From: Aquificaceae bacterium
GTDB lineage: Bacteria > Aquificota > Aquificia > Aquificales > Aquificaceae
Assembly: GCA_027079305.1 (NCBI GenBank)
Contig: JALWVU010000070.1
Coordinates: 39,978-103,977, forward strand
Reading direction: 5' to 3'
Length of the DNA: 64,000 nt
Below the pieces are notes generated by a model that searched no databases, was not told the origin of the DNA, and saw only the letters and a program-made list of their open reading frames with translations. This document shows positions 34,168-44,408 of the stretch, piece by piece (positions within the stretch are counted from its first letter, which is position 1; every line of letters begins with the position of its first letter). Position numbers and translations under genes: made by a program.

Positions 34168-37100
34168 ATGTTCAGAGCTATCCTGAGGTTCAGGATACTC
34201 GTTCTTATCGCCCTCGTTGGCGTGATTATATACGGAGTCTACAGCTTTAAAAAGCTTCCCATCGACGCCTTCCCCGATCCTACTCCCGTTCAGGTAAACA
34301 TATACACCGAAGCCCCCGGACTCTCCGCTGAGGAAGTGGAGACTCTGATCACCATACCCGTAGAGTCCGTCATGAACGGCCTCAAGGATGTGGTTCTGGT
34401 CCGTAGCGTTTCCATTCCTGGTCTCTCATACGTATCCGTTTACTTCAAAGAGGGGACGGATATATACTTCGCCAGAAGGCTCGTGATGGAGAAGCTCCCG
34501 GACGCGAGGGAGAGAGTTCCGGAGGGCTTTAATCCCGTTATGGGCCCCAACGCCACGGGTCTCGGAAACGCCCTCCTTTACGTTCTCTACGATGAGAAGG
34601 GAAGGTATACAAACCAGGAGCTCAAGTCCATATTCCAGCAGTGGGTGGCAAGACCTCTGATCATGAGCGTGGGAGGGGTAGAGGAGATAGTCCAGTTCGG
34701 CCCAGAGCTTGCCTATGTGATAGTCCCGGATCCGGACAAGTTTATAGCCTACGGTATAACCCTCGAGGATCTGATAGAGGCTCTCGAAAGGAACAACCTG
34801 CTCGTTGGAGGGGGCTTCTTCCAGTCCGCGGAGGGGGATTTGGTTGTGAGGGGTCTCGGAAGGGTCTACTCGGAGGAGGATCTTCTGAGGATCCCTATAA
34901 AGGTGGACGAGGAGAAGGGAGTGAGCGTATACCTTAGGGACGTGGCAAAGGTGATAAAAGGAGAGGTTCCCAACAGGAGGGGAGCCTTCACCATGAACGG
35001 GAGGGAGGTCCAGGGGAACATAGTGGTGAAGAGGATCTATGAGAACACAAAGGAAGTCGTGGACAAGGTAAAGAAGAAATTGGAGGAGATCCAGAAGATA
35101 CTTCCTGAGGGGGTGAAGATAGAACACCTCTATGATCAGGCCTATCTCACGGAGAAGGCTGTGTTCACTGTCGAGAAAGCTCTTGTGGAGGGAATAGTCC
35201 TCGTTTCCATAGCGATGATACTTTACTTAGGAAACGTAAGAGCTTCTCTTCTCGTGATCTCCTCCATACCACTCACACTCCTCATCTCCTTCATAGTTAT
35301 GAGGCTCTATGGGATAAGCGGAAACCTTATGTCATTAGGTGGTCTTGCCATCGGACTTGGACTCTTTGCGGATGCGACGGTTGTTGTGGTGGAGAATATT
35401 TACAGACATCTAAGTGAAAGAAAGGACGGGCTTAAGTTCTCGATAGTCCTGGACTCCGTCAAGGAGGTCTGGAGGCCAGTATTCTTTGCTATCCTTATAA
35501 TAGCTATAGTCTTCACGCCCATATTCAGCTTTGAGTCCGTGGAAGGTAAATACTTCAAGCCCCTGGCTCTAACTATAATCTTTGCCCTCATGGCTTCCTT
35601 GATTGTGGCTTTTGTCTTCATCCCCGCTCTCTCTTATTACCTACTTAAGGGAGGTAAGGAGGAGGACAGCTTCCTGATGAAAAAGATAAAGAAAGGCTAC
35701 GAGAAAGTCCTTGATCTTGCATTTAAGGCTAAGGTTCCTCTCTTTGCGGGTGTAATCTTGTCTTTTCTCCTGAGCCTTTTCCTCCTTACCCGTATTGGAA
35801 CTGAATTTTCCCCTGAACTTGAGGAGGGAGCCGTAATCGTCAAAGCCTTTTTAGATCCGAACGTTTCTCTGGAGGAGGGAAAGAGGGTAGCCACGGCTAT
35901 TGAGAAGGAAGCCCTCAAGTTCCCTGAAGTGATAAGAGCCTACTCCACCATAGGAAGGGCCGAGAAGGGTGAGGCAGCGGATGTAAATTACATCGAGACC
36001 TGGATAATCCTCAAGCCTCAGAGTGAATGGAAGAGCTTCAAGACGAGGGAGGAGTTCAACCAGATACTCAGGGAGAGGCTCGCCTGGATCCCCGCCTCCT
36101 TAGGGTTCACACAACCCATAAAGATGAGGATAGACGAGCTTCTGTCGGGAGTTAGGGCGGACATAGCCATAAAGATATTCGGTCAGGATCCTGAACTTCT
36201 CAACCAACTTGCTGACAAGGTAAAGGAAATAGTCCAAAGCGTCCCCGGTGCGGTGGACGTGCAAAAGGAAATTCAGGCGGGAAGGCTTCAGCTAAGGGTT
36301 TACCCCAAGTGGGGGACTTTGGAAAGATACGGGATCACCGTAGAGGAAGTTTTGAATGTTATCAAATATGCCCTTGGGGGCGCGGAGATGGGTGTTCTCC
36401 AGCAGGATACGTTCCTATTCCCGATAGTGATGACGCTCCCTGAGGAGTTCAGAGGAGATATAAGCAGGCTCAAAAGCATTCCCCTATTCGAAAGGGACGG
36501 AAAGCTTCTCACCTTCGGGGACGTGGCGGACATAAGGGTCGAGCCCGGACTTTTCGTTATAAGGAGAGAAAATAACATAAGGTTTGCCCTCGTTATGTGC
36601 AACGTGGAGGGGAGGGATATAGGAAGTTTCGTAGGAGAGCTGAGAGACAGGATAGAAAAGGAGGTTAAGCTCCCCAAGGGATATTTCATTACTTACGGAG
36701 GCCAATTCGAAAACCAGCAGAGGGCGATGAAGAAGCTCTCCGTAGTCGTCCCTGTGTCTATCCTTCTGATATTTCTTCTCCTTTACCTTAACTACACCTC
36801 TGTCAGAGACGCCCTCATAATAATGCTCAACGTTCCCTTTGCCACGATAGGGGGAATAGTTGCTCTCTATCTATCTGGCTTTAACCTCTCGGTCCCCTCC
36901 TCTATAGGATTTATAGCAGTTTTTGGCATAGCCACCCTGAACGGGGTAGTTCTCGTGTCATACATACGTCAGCTTTTGGAAAACGGTAAAGATGTAGGAG
37001 AAGCGGTTAGAGAGGCAGCCATGCTAAGGATAAGACCGATACTTATTACTGCAACCGCTGCCTCCCTTGGCCTCGTCCCGATGCTCCTAACTACAGACAT

Positions 37101-37227
37101 AGGCTCTGAAGTTCAGAAACCTCTCGCTACGGTGGTGGTCGGAGGGATATTCACATCAACGCTTCTCACTCTTGTGATACTGCCTGCGGTCTACGAGAGT
37201 GTGTATAGGAGGTTCAGACACGGATAA
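34168..37227 (+). CDS. Heavy-metal RND efflux pump (CusA/CzcA type)
   Basis: 1019 residues with the 12-helix HME-RND layout: [18 protein letters not shown], the [26 protein letters not shown] periplasmic start, helix 4 [24 protein letters not shown] with the proton-relay Asp, and a matching second half ([39 protein letters not shown]). It pumps metal cations using the proton motive force. A strong AGGAGGTAGGAG precedes the ATG. It belongs with the two upstream genes though the antisense small-gene pair separates it. Confidence 0.95.
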   Translation: MFRAILRFRILVLIALVGVIIYGVYSFKKLPIDAFPDPTPVQVNIYTEAPGLSAEEVETLITIPVESVMNGLKDVVLVRSVSIPGLSYVSVYFKEGTDIYFARRLVMEKLPDARERVPEGFNPVMGPNATGLGNALLYVLYDEKGRYTNQELKSIFQQWVARPLIMSVGGVEEIVQFGPELAYVIVPDPDKFIAYGITLEDLIEALERNNLLVGGGFFQSAEGDLVVRGLGRVYSEEDLLRIPIKVDEEKGVSVYLRDVAKVIKGEVPNRRGAFTMNGREVQGNIVVKRIYENTKEVVDKVKKKLEEIQKILPEGVKIEHLYDQAYLTEKAVFTVEKALVEGIVLVSIAMILYLGNVRASLLVISSIPLTLLISFIVMRLYGISGNLMSLGGLAIGLGLFADATVVVVENIYRHLSERKDGLKFSIVLDSVKEVWRPVFFAILIIAIVFTPIFSFESVEGKYFKPLALTIIFALMASLIVAFVFIPALSYYLLKGGKEEDSFLMKKIKKGYEKVLDLAFKAKVPLFAGVILSFLLSLFLLTRIGTEFSPELEEGAVIVKAFLDPNVSLEEGKRVATAIEKEALKFPEVIRAYSTIGRAEKGEAADVNYIETWIILKPQSEWKSFKTREEFNQILRERLAWIPASLGFTQPIKMRIDELLSGVRADIAIKIFGQDPELLNQLADKVKEIVQSVPGAVDVQKEIQAGRLQLRVYPKWGTLERYGITVEEVLNVIKYALGGAEMGVLQQDTFLFPIVMTLPEEFRGDISRLKSIPLFERDGKLLTFGDVADIRVEPGLFVIRRENNIRFALVMCNVEGRDIGSFVGELRDRIEKEVKLPKGYFITYGGQFENQQRAMKKLSVVVPVSILLIFLLLYLNYTSVRDALIIMLNVPFATIGGIVALYLSGFNLSVPSSIGFIAVFGIATLNGVVLVSYIRQLLENGKDVGEAVREAAMLRIRPILITATAASLGLVPMLLTTDIGSEVQKPLATVVVGGIFTSTLLTLVILPAVYESVYRRFRHG

Positions 37228-37244
37228 AAGCTTTGGAGGGTCCG

Positions 37245-37889
37245 ATGGACAGGGAGAAAGGGAGGCAAGAAGAGCACGAAGAGGAAGAGTTCGGAGAGCT
37301 TATAAAGTTCACCCTCGCAGGGTTTGCGGGTGGATTGGGCCTCGGCTGGCTTTTGGATAGGTTGGGGTTCCAGCAGAACCCGATAGGAGAATGGGCGGTA
37401 AGAACCCTCGCCGGAGAGGGAGAGAGCATCCTGGAAGGTATCTTTGCCATAAAAAAGCGCCTTTCGGGGGCTACCTCCTCCCTCGCCCAGGCATACGGCT
37501 GGGGAAAGCTCATCGGTATGACCGTCCCCTGGTGGATAGACCTCTTCAGTAGACTTTTGGGTGTGAACGTCTACGGCTGGGAAGGTTTCTACATACCCTA
37601 TTTTTACGCCATGAGCGATCAACTGGGCGCAAACGTCTCAGGTTTTATATATCTATACAGGAAGGAGAGGAGCTTTTTTGGAGCTTTCAAAAGGTATGTT
37701 AGAAATCCCGTTATGCTCACGAGTCTGCTGGTAATACTGATAGTTCCCCTTGGGCTTCTTACCGCAAGGCTCCTTGGCTTCTCCCCGACAACGAACCTCT
37801 TTGCCGCACTTGAGACTATAGCCGCCAACTTATGCTGGCTCCCTCCGCTGGTAGGTATGCTTGTGGAGAGGAGGAGACATCAGGCCTGA
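37245..37889 (+). CDS. Uncharacterised membrane protein after the pump gene
   Basis: 214 residues. A short acidic N terminus ([15 protein letters not shown]), a glycine-rich helix ([14 protein letters not shown]), an amphipathic middle, and two C-terminal helices (about 155-175 and 185-205). GGAGGG precedes the ATG by 4 bases; a TTG start 12 bases upstream is possible. No family recognised. Immediately after the pump gene, so probably same transcript. Its end overlaps the convergent deacetylase gene by 10 bases. Confidence 0.65.
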   Translation: MDREKGRQEEHEEEEFGELIKFTLAGFAGGLGLGWLLDRLGFQQNPIGEWAVRTLAGEGESILEGIFAIKKRLSGATSSLAQAYGWGKLIGMTVPWWIDLFSRLLGVNVYGWEGFYIPYFYAMSDQLGANVSGFIYLYRKERSFFGAFKRYVRNPVMLTSLLVILIVPLGLLTARLLGFSPTTNLFAALETIAANLCWLPPLVGMLVERRRHQA

Positions 37890-38809
37890 AGCATCTCCTC
37901 GACAGTGGCCACCGCACATTCACCGAGGGCTCTCAGGTTGTATCCCCCTTCGAGGGCAAACAGCGCGGGAGCGCCGAGATCTTTGGAGGTTTTCAGTATG
38001 CTACTTACGATCTTCCTGACTCCCTTCGTGGAAACGTTCAGGTAGGTGAGGGGGTCGTCCGAGTGGAGATCGTATCCAGCGGAGACGAGGACAAAGTCTG
38101 GTTTGAAGTCCCTCATTACCTTCGGAAGAAGGCTCGAGTATACCGGCTCGTAATCTGAGTCCCCCGCGCCAGCCGGCATGGGGACGTTCAGGGTGTAGCC
38201 CTCTCCCTTTCCGGCTCCCCTCTCCTCCGCGCTTCCCGTTCCCGGATAGAAGGGATACTGATGGGTGGAGAAGTAAAAGACCTTGTCCTCCTGATAGAAG
38301 CTCCTCTGGGTTCCGTTCCCGTGGTGGGCGTCGAAGTCTATGATGAAGACCTTTTCAACTCCTTTCTTCCTCAGGTAGTGGGCACCTATGGCGACGTTGT
38401 TAAAGAGGCAGAAGCCCATCGCCTTGGCATACTCCGCATGATGCCCCGGAGGTCTGACTGCGCAGAATACGGTTTCAACCTCACCTGCCAGTATGCGGTC
38501 TATCCCTTCCAAGAGCCCCCCAACCGCGGTGAGGGCAACATCGTAGCTCTCCTCCACCGCGTAGGTATCCGGATCTAAAAAACCTCCTCCGGACTTACAG
38601 AAGTCGTGGACCTCCTGAACGTATGTGGGATCATGATTGAGGGAAACCTCTTCTACAGAGGCCCTGCGGGGCTTTATAAACTCTATCTCTTTAAAGAGAC
38701 CTTCTCTGTCGAGGCTCTCCATTATGGATACGAGCCTTTCCTTCCTTTCGGGATGATCCGGGTAGTCGTGTTTTAGATATATCTCGTCGTATACGATACC
38801 TGCTTTCAT
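37880..38809 (-). CDS. Histone-deacetylase-family amidohydrolase (AcuC-like)
   Basis: 309 residues. Zinc and catalytic residues are all visible: [20 protein letters not shown] (tandem His), [11 protein letters not shown], and [12 protein letters not shown] with the ligand Asp, plus LEGGYN. Bacterial class II-like members deacetylate acetyl-lysine, acetylpolyamines or small amides. The real substrate is unknown. TATAAT ends 8 bases before the ATG, in a divergent promoter shared with the exonuclease gene. Confidence 0.93.
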   Translation of the reverse strand: MKAGIVYDEIYLKHDYPDHPERKERLVSIMESLDREGLFKEIEFIKPRRASVEEVSLNHDPTYVQEVHDFCKSGGGFLDPDTYAVEESYDVALTAVGGLLEGIDRILAGEVETVFCAVRPPGHHAEYAKAMGFCLFNNVAIGAHYLRKKGVEKVFIIDFDAHHGNGTQRSFYQEDKVFYFSTHQYPFYPGTGSAEERGAGKGEGYTLNVPMPAGAGDSDYEPVYSSLLPKVMRDFKPDFVLVSAGYDLHSDDPLTYLNVSTKGVRKIVSSILKTSKDLGAPALFALEGGYNLRALGECAVATVEEMLQA

Positions 38810-38815
38810 TTAAAG

Positions 38816-38825
38816 GTATTATACT
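38816..38825. promoter_or_regulatory. Overlapping divergent -10 elements
   Basis: GTATTATACT, identical to the purD/LptF-type promoter at 24241-24250: TATAAT on the - strand (38818-38823) for the deacetylase, TATACT on the + strand (38820-38825) for the exonuclease, whose leader carries GGGGAGG. Confidence 0.6.
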
Positions 38826-38845
38826 AAGACTCGGGGAGGTTAAAT

Positions 38846-39751
38846 ATGAGGGTTATCGCCTTCGATATAGAGACCGTTCCCGACTACATGGGTGTGAACC
38901 TGAAAGACTACTTCTACCTCAAAAACAGAGGCCAGAAGGAGAGAACCGAGGAGGAGGTGGAGAGGGACATATCTTTCAACCCTTTCACCCTCTACATAAT
39001 CTCCCTTTCCATGGTCCTTATAGAGGATGACGAGATTAGGAAAGGTTATGTATTCTACGCCTCTGACAGGGATGGAAACGAGGAGGATGTGGATTTCCCG
39101 TGGGGAGATGGACAGGTTTTGGAAGTTAAGTTTATTTCCTTCGGCGGAAACGCTGTGGAGGACAGGCTATACGATGTGGAGGAGAGGATACTGAACGCTT
39201 TCTGGAATGCGATTAAGGGCAAAATAGACAGGCTCGTTAGCTTCAACGGCCACGAGTTCGATGGGCACGTGATAAAGGTAAGATCCATGATACACGGGAT
39301 AAAGCCCACCACGGATATACTGGACGACTTCTGGGACGGGCACGTGGATCTCCTCAAGAAGATATCGGGAGGGGATAGAGGTAAGAGGTTTACCCTGGAG
39401 TTCGTCTGCAGGAAGTTCGGCATACGCACACCCAAGGACAGGATAGAGGGAGGCAAGGTAGCGGAGGAGTTCTTCAAGGGAAACTACAGACTGATAGCGG
39501 AATACAACCTGAAGGATTCGCTCGCTCTGGCCCAGCTCTATCTCAGGATCAGGGACTTCATCAATCCCCCTCCCCACAAACCTCCTACGGATTCCCAGAT
39601 AAGGGCGATCTCGGCGATCCTGTCCAAGCTCGTGGGGGAGGACTTCGACTCTGTGGAGAAGGCGGTGATAGATTCAATAAGGAGATCGGGAGAGGCCAGC
39701 GCTGTGATAAAGCTACTCAAGGAGATAGAGAAGCTCAGATCACCTATATAG
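38846..39751 (+). CDS. PolB-type 3'-5' exonuclease (DEDD)
   Basis: 301 residues, a stand-alone exonuclease related to the proofreading domain of family B polymerases. Exo I is AFDIETVPD, Exo II is LVSFNGHEFDGHVI, and Exo III is YNLKDSLALAQLY. A C-terminal helical extension (about 235-301) is not recognised. It should degrade single-stranded DNA 3' to 5'. The 3' end overlaps nadD by 12 bases. Confidence 0.85.
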   Translation: MRVIAFDIETVPDYMGVNLKDYFYLKNRGQKERTEEEVERDISFNPFTLYIISLSMVLIEDDEIRKGYVFYASDRDGNEEDVDFPWGDGQVLEVKFISFGGNAVEDRLYDVEERILNAFWNAIKGKIDRLVSFNGHEFDGHVIKVRSMIHGIKPTTDILDDFWDGHVDLLKKISGGDRGKRFTLEFVCRKFGIRTPKDRIEGGKVAEEFFKGNYRLIAEYNLKDSLALAQLYLRIRDFINPPPHKPPTDSQIRAISAILSKLVGEDFDSVEKAVIDSIRRSGEASAVIKLLKEIEKLRSPI

Positions 39752-40333
39752 CCCCCTCTCCTCTATATACTCCCTGACCCTGTCCGGAACCATGCAGTAT
39801 ACGGAGAGGCCTTCCCTTATCCTGTTCCTTATCTCGGTGGCGGATATGTCTATCCTCTTGACCTTCAGAAGCTCGAAGTCCTTTCCCTCTCTCAGATGGG
39901 GGAACCTCTCTTTAAGGTAGGTCCTTACAAGATCGAGCTTTCCCTCCCTCTCCACCACGAGTAGCCTTGAAAGTTCAAGGATCCTTTCTGGTTCCCTCCA
40001 GAGGTGGAACCTGAGAAGGCTGTCCGCTCCGAGCATGAGGTATGGTTTCTCTCCTGTTTCTTCGTTCAGCCACTCGAGGGTTTCCACCGTGTAGGAGGTT
40101 CCTCCCCTCCTTATCTCGTAGTCGCTCACCTCAAAACCTTCTTCTCCCTCCAAAGCGAGCTGGAGCATCCTCAATCTGTCCTCAGGTGAGGCAGAGTGAC
40201 CCTCTTTAAGGGGCGCCCTGTATGCGGGCATGAAGAGGATCTTCTTGGCTCCGAGCTTTTCTTTTACTTCTCTCGCCACGAGGATGTGGCCGATGTGAAC
40301 GGGGTCGAAACTTCCCCCGAAGAGAACGAGCAT
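39740..40333 (-). CDS. nadD: Nicotinate-mononucleotide adenylyltransferase
   Basis: 197 residues. Nucleotidyltransferase motifs GGSFDPVHIGHI (N terminus) and ISATEIRNRIREG (C terminus) with AYRAPLKEGH for substrate binding. It makes deamido-NAD from nicotinate mononucleotide and ATP. TATAAT ends 8 bases before the ATG. Divergent from the diguanylate cyclase gene with only 18 bases between the start codons. Confidence 0.95.
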   Translation of the reverse strand: MLVLFGGSFDPVHIGHILVAREVKEKLGAKKILFMPAYRAPLKEGHSASPEDRLRMLQLALEGEEGFEVSDYEIRRGGTSYTVETLEWLNEETGEKPYLMLGADSLLRFHLWREPERILELSRLLVVEREGKLDLVRTYLKERFPHLREGKDFELLKVKRIDISATEIRNRIREGLSVYCMVPDRVREYIEERGLYR

Positions 40334-40340
40334 GCTTGAA

Positions 40341-40347
40341 TATTATA
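40341..40347. promoter_or_regulatory. Overlapping divergent -10 elements
   Basis: TATTATA holds TATAAT on the - strand (40342-40347, 8 bases before nadD) and TATTAT on the + strand (5 bases before the cyclase ATG) in an 18-base intergenic gap. Confidence 0.5.
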
Positions 40348-40351
40348 TGGA

Positions 40352-41779
40352 ATGTCCCTGAGAAATAAGCTCATAACGAGCATAGTGGCCATATCCTCCT
40401 TTCTGGCTCTGTTGACGTTGCTTATATTTGCCCTCATAACATACATTCACGTAAACAAAAGGGTGGAGGAGGTCTACTCCACGGTAGCGAGGGCTTACAC
40501 CTACATACTCCGAACACTTGCCAAGGATTCCACCGATGTTGTGTTTGAACTCAAGGAGTGCAAGGTCAAAAACGCGAGCAATTACATACTCCTCAGGGAG
40601 GAAGGTCTGTTTGTAGGGAGGATAAGGGAATGCGTTTTTTACGGAACGAGCTTCAGGGAGGTGGTGGACTTTACGGTGAACATAAACAACGTAGACTGGA
40701 TCCTCGTATACGACAGGGAGATCTTGGAGAGGATGAACGAGGAAAAACCGGAATTCTTCGACAGGTTCATAAAGGACAGGATGGTCTTGGAGGATAAAGT
40801 CATTGAAGGAAGATACGACCCTCGGATAATCTCCCAGATTAATAGCTTAGCGGGATACAAGCTCGTAAATAGGTTCTCTACACTGCTTATGGATTTTCCT
40901 ATACTGGTGGACAGCTCTGTTCCGGTAGGAAGGATAATCTTTATAAAAGACATGTCTCCGGTGCTTAGGAACGCGCTGATAACTCCCATTCTTCTTTTCG
41001 GATACACTCTCATACTCGTTATAACTCTTTCCTCCACCATATTTCTCCTCTTCGACAGGATAGTCAAGGACATCTCCATGCTGAGAGATGTGGCCTACAA
41101 GTTTAAGGAGCTGGACTTCTCGGACATAGACAAGCTCAGCAGTGCCCTGAGAAAGGAGAAAAGAAGGGACGAGCTTTTTTACCTCAAGAGGGCTGTTCTT
41201 ACCATGGCCCAGGAGCTCGAGGCCCTGATAACCCAGCTCAAGAGCGAGAAGGACAAGCTCGAGGAGCTCGCCTACACCGATCCGCTGACGGGTCTTAGCA
41301 ACAGGAGGTTCTTCCTCGAGGAGATGAAGAGGGTTCTCGAGACCGCCAGGAGATACAAGGAACCTCTCTCGATCCTAATGCTCGACGTGGACAACTTCAA
41401 AAGGATAAACGACGAATACGGCCACGACGTGGGGGACATGATTCTGAAACAGCTGGCTGAGGTGATAAGGAGAAGTATAAGGTCTTCAGACATAGCGGCC
41501 AGGTTCGGAGGAGAAGAGTTCATAGTGGCTCTACCGAAAACGGACGAGAAGGGAGCTCTTACGGTAGCGGAGAGGATAAGACAGGAATTCAAGAAATCCA
41601 AGGTTAAGGTGGACGGAAAGGATGTGGGAACTACTGTAAGTATAGGTGTAGCCACCTTAGATGAGGGCTACGACCTGGACAGGCTCATAAAAGAGGCGGA
41701 CGAGGCCCTCTACGAGGCGAAGAGAACGGGCAAGGACAAGGTGGTTATACGTAAAGAGGAAGGTCAAGGGCAGGGTTAG
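40352..41779 (+). CDS. Membrane-bound diguanylate cyclase
   Basis: 475 residues. Transmembrane helix (about 10-32), a periplasmic sensor domain of about 170 residues with two Cys (KECKVK, RECVFY), second helix (about 210-232), a short HAMP-like linker, then a GGDEF domain (about 300-465) with GGEEF in ARFGGEEFIVAL and an intact RSSD inhibitory site five residues before it. It should make c-di-GMP in response to a periplasmic cue. The 3' end overlaps the convergent flavoprotein gene by 35 bases. Confidence 0.93.
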   Translation: MSLRNKLITSIVAISSFLALLTLLIFALITYIHVNKRVEEVYSTVARAYTYILRTLAKDSTDVVFELKECKVKNASNYILLREEGLFVGRIRECVFYGTSFREVVDFTVNINNVDWILVYDREILERMNEEKPEFFDRFIKDRMVLEDKVIEGRYDPRIISQINSLAGYKLVNRFSTLLMDFPILVDSSVPVGRIIFIKDMSPVLRNALITPILLFGYTLILVITLSSTIFLLFDRIVKDISMLRDVAYKFKELDFSDIDKLSSALRKEKRRDELFYLKRAVLTMAQELEALITQLKSEKDKLEELAYTDPLTGLSNRRFFLEEMKRVLETARRYKEPLSILMLDVDNFKRINDEYGHDVGDMILKQLAEVIRRSIRSSDIAARFGGEEFIVALPKTDEKGALTVAERIRQEFKKSKVKVDGKDVGTTVSIGVATLDEGYDLDRLIKEADEALYEAKRTGKDKVVIRKEEGQGQG

Positions 41780-43136
41780 CGAGGGCTCTTATTATCATCT
41801 CTTCAACGGCCCTCTTCGTATACGTATTCATCTCCCTACCGAGTTTGAGAAACATGTGGAAGAGAACACCAGAGGCTTCCAGCCCAAGCCCCCTGTCCGC
41901 GAGGACCTTTTCCTCCCAGCTCTTTATCTTCCCGTTCAAAACTTTAAGTATCCTGTTGTTGGTATTGAGCTTCGGATACCTCGGAACTCCTACGAACTGA
42001 TACCCCCTCACCTTTCCCTCCCTGAAGAAGACCTTTACCAGGTAGTTCCCGCTCTCGACGAACAGCTCCTCCTCCGCGTCCTCGAAGAGACCTCCCGAGC
42101 CTGCGGTTACCGTCCTCGTTTTCACCGCGTTGTAGTCTACAAGGCCCGGATTCCTCACCCTCTTTCCCGCCAGGTTGAAGCCCGCCACGTATCCCGACTG
42201 CTGGGCGGGAGGGAAGAGGGCTATCCACCTGTGATTCCCCCACACGTCTATGCCCGAGGCTATGTCCCCCGCAGCGAATACGTCCGGATCCGAGGTCTGC
42301 TGAAACTCGTTCACCAGTATCCCGCCTATGGGCCTTCCCAGCTTCTTGTCCATGTGGACCTCTATGCTGGTTCCTTCTACCAGGTAGGTCCTGGGCCTCA
42401 CGCCCGTGGAGATTATCACCATGTCCGTCTCTATAAAGAAGCTCCTGTCCGAACCTCTGGGCTTTACCTCCACCGCCTCCACCCAGTCCTTTCCGTGGAA
42501 GGCCACAACCTGATGCTCGAGGTAGACCTTTATTCCGGTCTCCCTCTGGAGGGTCTCCGTGTATATCCTCCCCATCTGGTGGTCGAGCATCCTGGGAAGG
42601 GCCCTGTCGAAGATCTCTATCACAGAGACTTCCATCCCAAGGTGGTGCAGGGTCTCCGCATCCTCTATGCCTATCGGGCCCGCGCCGACTATGACAGCTC
42701 TCTTCACCCTTCCCGAGGTTATCCACTCCCTTATCTTCAGGGCGTCGTCGAGGGTTTTGGCGGTGGTTATCCCCGGAAGTTCCGCACCCTCTATGGGAGG
42801 AACGAAGGCGTAGGCTCCCGCGGCGAGAAGACACCTGTCGTAGGAGATCTCTTCTCCGTCCTTGGTAATCACTACCTTCCTTCTGTTGTCGAGCCTGACC
42901 ACCTCCTTACCCGGACGGAAGTCAACCCTGAATTTCTCATAGAACCTCTCTCCTCCCTTGTAAAAGAGGGCCTCCGGAAGAATGTCATCCCTTATAACGT
43001 TCTCCATACAGTTGGGAGCGTAGGTTGGATGCTTTTCATCAGAAAGAACTATAATCTCGCTCTCTGTATCTACCTTTCTGAAGGCTTCTATTGCGCTCGC
43101 GGATGCAGGGCCGTTGCCTACGATTACTACTCTCAT
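41745..43136 (-). CDS. CoA-disulfide-reductase-like FAD/NAD(P) oxidoreductase
   Basis: 463 residues. FAD-binding VVIVGNGPASASAIEAF, a redox Cys43 in APNCMENV (the position of the single Cys in NADH oxidase/CoA-disulfide reductase), NAD-binding VIVGAGPIGIEDAETLHHLG and the FAD site FAAGDIAS. The C-terminal domain resembles nitrite-reductase/NADH-oxidase types. In sulfur-metabolising microbes such enzymes reduce CoA persulfide or O2; the reaction here is uncertain. Its ATG overlaps a possible 27-residue frame (ATGA). Confidence 0.85.
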   Translation of the reverse strand: MRVVIVGNGPASASAIEAFRKVDTESEIIVLSDEKHPTYAPNCMENVIRDDILPEALFYKGGERFYEKFRVDFRPGKEVVRLDNRRKVVITKDGEEISYDRCLLAAGAYAFVPPIEGAELPGITTAKTLDDALKIREWITSGRVKRAVIVGAGPIGIEDAETLHHLGMEVSVIEIFDRALPRMLDHQMGRIYTETLQRETGIKVYLEHQVVAFHGKDWVEAVEVKPRGSDRSFFIETDMVIISTGVRPRTYLVEGTSIEVHMDKKLGRPIGGILVNEFQQTSDPDVFAAGDIASGIDVWGNHRWIALFPPAQQSGYVAGFNLAGKRVRNPGLVDYNAVKTRTVTAGSGGLFEDAEEELFVESGNYLVKVFFREGKVRGYQFVGVPRYPKLNTNNRILKVLNGKIKSWEEKVLADRGLGLEASGVLFHMFLKLGREMNTYTKRAVEEMIIRALANPALDLPLYV

Positions 43137-43216
43137 CCGTTCAATACCTTGTTGGTTTCCTTTCTCTCGCGCTTGACTATAAAAAAGAAAGTTCCTAATG
43201 TAGCAAGTGCAACCAT
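43133..43216 (-). CDS. Possible 27-residue membrane peptide
   Basis: Frame starting MVALATLGTFFFIVKRERKE, one hydrophobic stretch and a basic tail, ending ATGA-coupled to the flavoprotein gene. No ribosome site near the ATG, so support is only the coupling and the hydrophobic composition. It would fill the gap between the 76-residue gene and the flavoprotein gene. Confidence 0.35.
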   Translation of the reverse strand: MVALATLGTFFFIVKRERKETNKVLNG

Positions 43217-43233
43217 GAGTATATTCTGGCTTG

Positions 43234-43464
43234 TTAATTTCCTCTCTTCTTAAACTCTTTGATCATAGATCTTATGAAAGTTAAAAGAAAGGGCGAACTC
43301 TTTTTTGCGAATTCATCGGTTATATCCTCCTTAAGTAGCTCCTCTCTGATTGTAGGCAGTAATTCTATCAATCCCACATAGAACTCTTTGGATGTTATAC
43401 TTCCGCTTTTCTTTTTTTCCTCCAGATCTTTCAATCTGTTCTCTATCCTTTCGCTCGCCATCAT
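43234..43464 (-). CDS. Small helical protein in roadblock/GTPase operon
   Basis: 76 residues, charged and helical (ERIENRLKDLEEKKKSGSITSKEFYVGLIELL), no membrane segment or Cys. GGGGTGA precedes the ATGATG start by 5 bases. It follows the roadblock gene by 12 bases on the same strand and is probably a partner or regulator of that module. Family not recognised. Confidence 0.65.
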   Translation of the reverse strand: MMASERIENRLKDLEEKKKSGSITSKEFYVGLIELLPTIREELLKEDITDEFAKKSSPFLLTFIRSMIKEFKKRGN

Positions 43465-43476
43465 ATTCTCACCCCG

Positions 43477-43848
43477 CTAAGATAGATTCTTAAGGTAGTT
43501 CTCGATTTCCTTCGCTACTATCCTGACTATACCCAACTTGGCCTCCTTACCAGTGATTATACCAGTAACATACTCTTTCATTACAGGGACCACTATTATG
43601 TATCCGTCATCAGTATCCACAATGATCTGATGAACATTACTTTTTCCCACATCTCCCGCGCTTATCTCTCCCGCTGACAGGATAGCGGCGAGTGAAGCGG
43701 ATACAGTATCTTCATCAAGCTCTTCCGTAGTATAGGAAATCAGAGGCAGTCCTTCCATATCCGCCATAATTATGCCGTCAAGCTTGTTGTCTTTAACGAT
43801 ATCTTTAAGGAAATTTCTTATATCCTCTTTCTTCTTAAGCAGGCTCAT
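43477..43848 (-). CDS. Roadblock/LC7 (MglB-like) protein
   Basis: 123 residues with the roadblock fold: DNKLDGIIMADMEGLPLISYT, SASLAAILSAGEISAGDVGKSNVHQIIVDTDDGYIIVVPV. Such dimers act as GTPase-activating partners of small Ras-like GTPases (MglB with MglA, or Streptomyces conservons). It starts directly after the GTPase stop, so the pair is co-translated. Confidence 0.9.
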   Translation of the reverse strand: MSLLKKKEDIRNFLKDIVKDNKLDGIIMADMEGLPLISYTTEELDEDTVSASLAAILSAGEISAGDVGKSNVHQIIVDTDDGYIIVVPVMKEYVTGIITGKEAKLGIVRIVAKEIENYLKNLS

Positions 43849-44379
43849 TTAAGTTCCCTCCTTAACATTTTCGTTTGTTATCAGATAAATCACCGCGCTC
43901 AGCACCTCCGCCACCACGTCTCTATCTGTAGCTATACACGGAACTATCGGGATATTGCTGGGAATATTTAATTTCGCTCTAACGTAGTTTATAGGTCTAA
44001 CGTTCGGGAGATCCTGTTTATTAGCGCACACTATGTAAGGTTTGTCTTTTACCATAATGTTTATCTGTTTAAGGGTGTCTTCCCATAATTCTTCAGTTGT
44101 GCTGTCTATTAGGAATATGAAGCCGTTTGCTCCTCTCGATAAAGTCTCCCACATGAAGGAAAACCTTTCCTGTCCCGGGATCCCGAATATATTCACCTCT
44201 TTACCTTCAAGATTGAGTTTTCCGTAATCCATAGCGGTAGTTGTGGTTTCTTTAAAACGTCTTTCCGCGGGATTGCTAACCCTCCTCTCCGTGGATACGG
44301 ATATTATTTCGGAAGCTGTTTTTACAAAGGTAGTTTTTCCAGCGTTAAAGTGCCCGCCGACTATAATTTTGAGACGCAT
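43849..44379 (-). CDS. Small Ras-like GTPase (MglA/CvnD type)
   Basis: 176 residues. G1 GGHFNAGKTTF, G2 KETTTTAMDYG, G3 FGIPGQERF, G4 NKQDLPN. The conserved Thr and DYG pattern places it with bacterial MglA/conservon GTPases. The start MRLKII at 44379 is chosen over an upstream TTG because TATACT ends exactly 6 bases before this ATG. The GTPase-roadblock pair suggests a polarity or signalling switch; no effector is encoded nearby. Confidence 0.88.
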   Translation of the reverse strand: MRLKIIVGGHFNAGKTTFVKTASEIISVSTERRVSNPAERRFKETTTTAMDYGKLNLEGKEVNIFGIPGQERFSFMWETLSRGANGFIFLIDSTTEELWEDTLKQINIMVKDKPYIVCANKQDLPNVRPINYVRAKLNIPSNIPIVPCIATDRDVVAEVLSAVIYLITNENVKEGT

Positions 44380-44385
44380 AATATT

Positions 44386-44391
44386 AGTATA
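44386..44391 (-). promoter_or_regulatory. -10 hexamer TATACT of GTPase gene
   Basis: 6 bases before the ATG at 44379, - strand, in the 29-base gap after pepA; supports the shorter start and a leaderless transcript. Confidence 0.45.
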
Positions 44392-44408
44392 CGCTAACCT
44401 GAACAATT

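Noticed and set aside
33806..34186. 126-residue + strand frame between adaptor and pump genes
   Set aside because: Low-complexity Ser/Pro composition with no ribosome site, while the opposite strand encodes two typical membrane proteins.
41856..43253. 465-residue + strand frame
   Set aside because: Lies opposite the flavoprotein gene, which has clear FAD and NAD motifs; the antisense translation has none.
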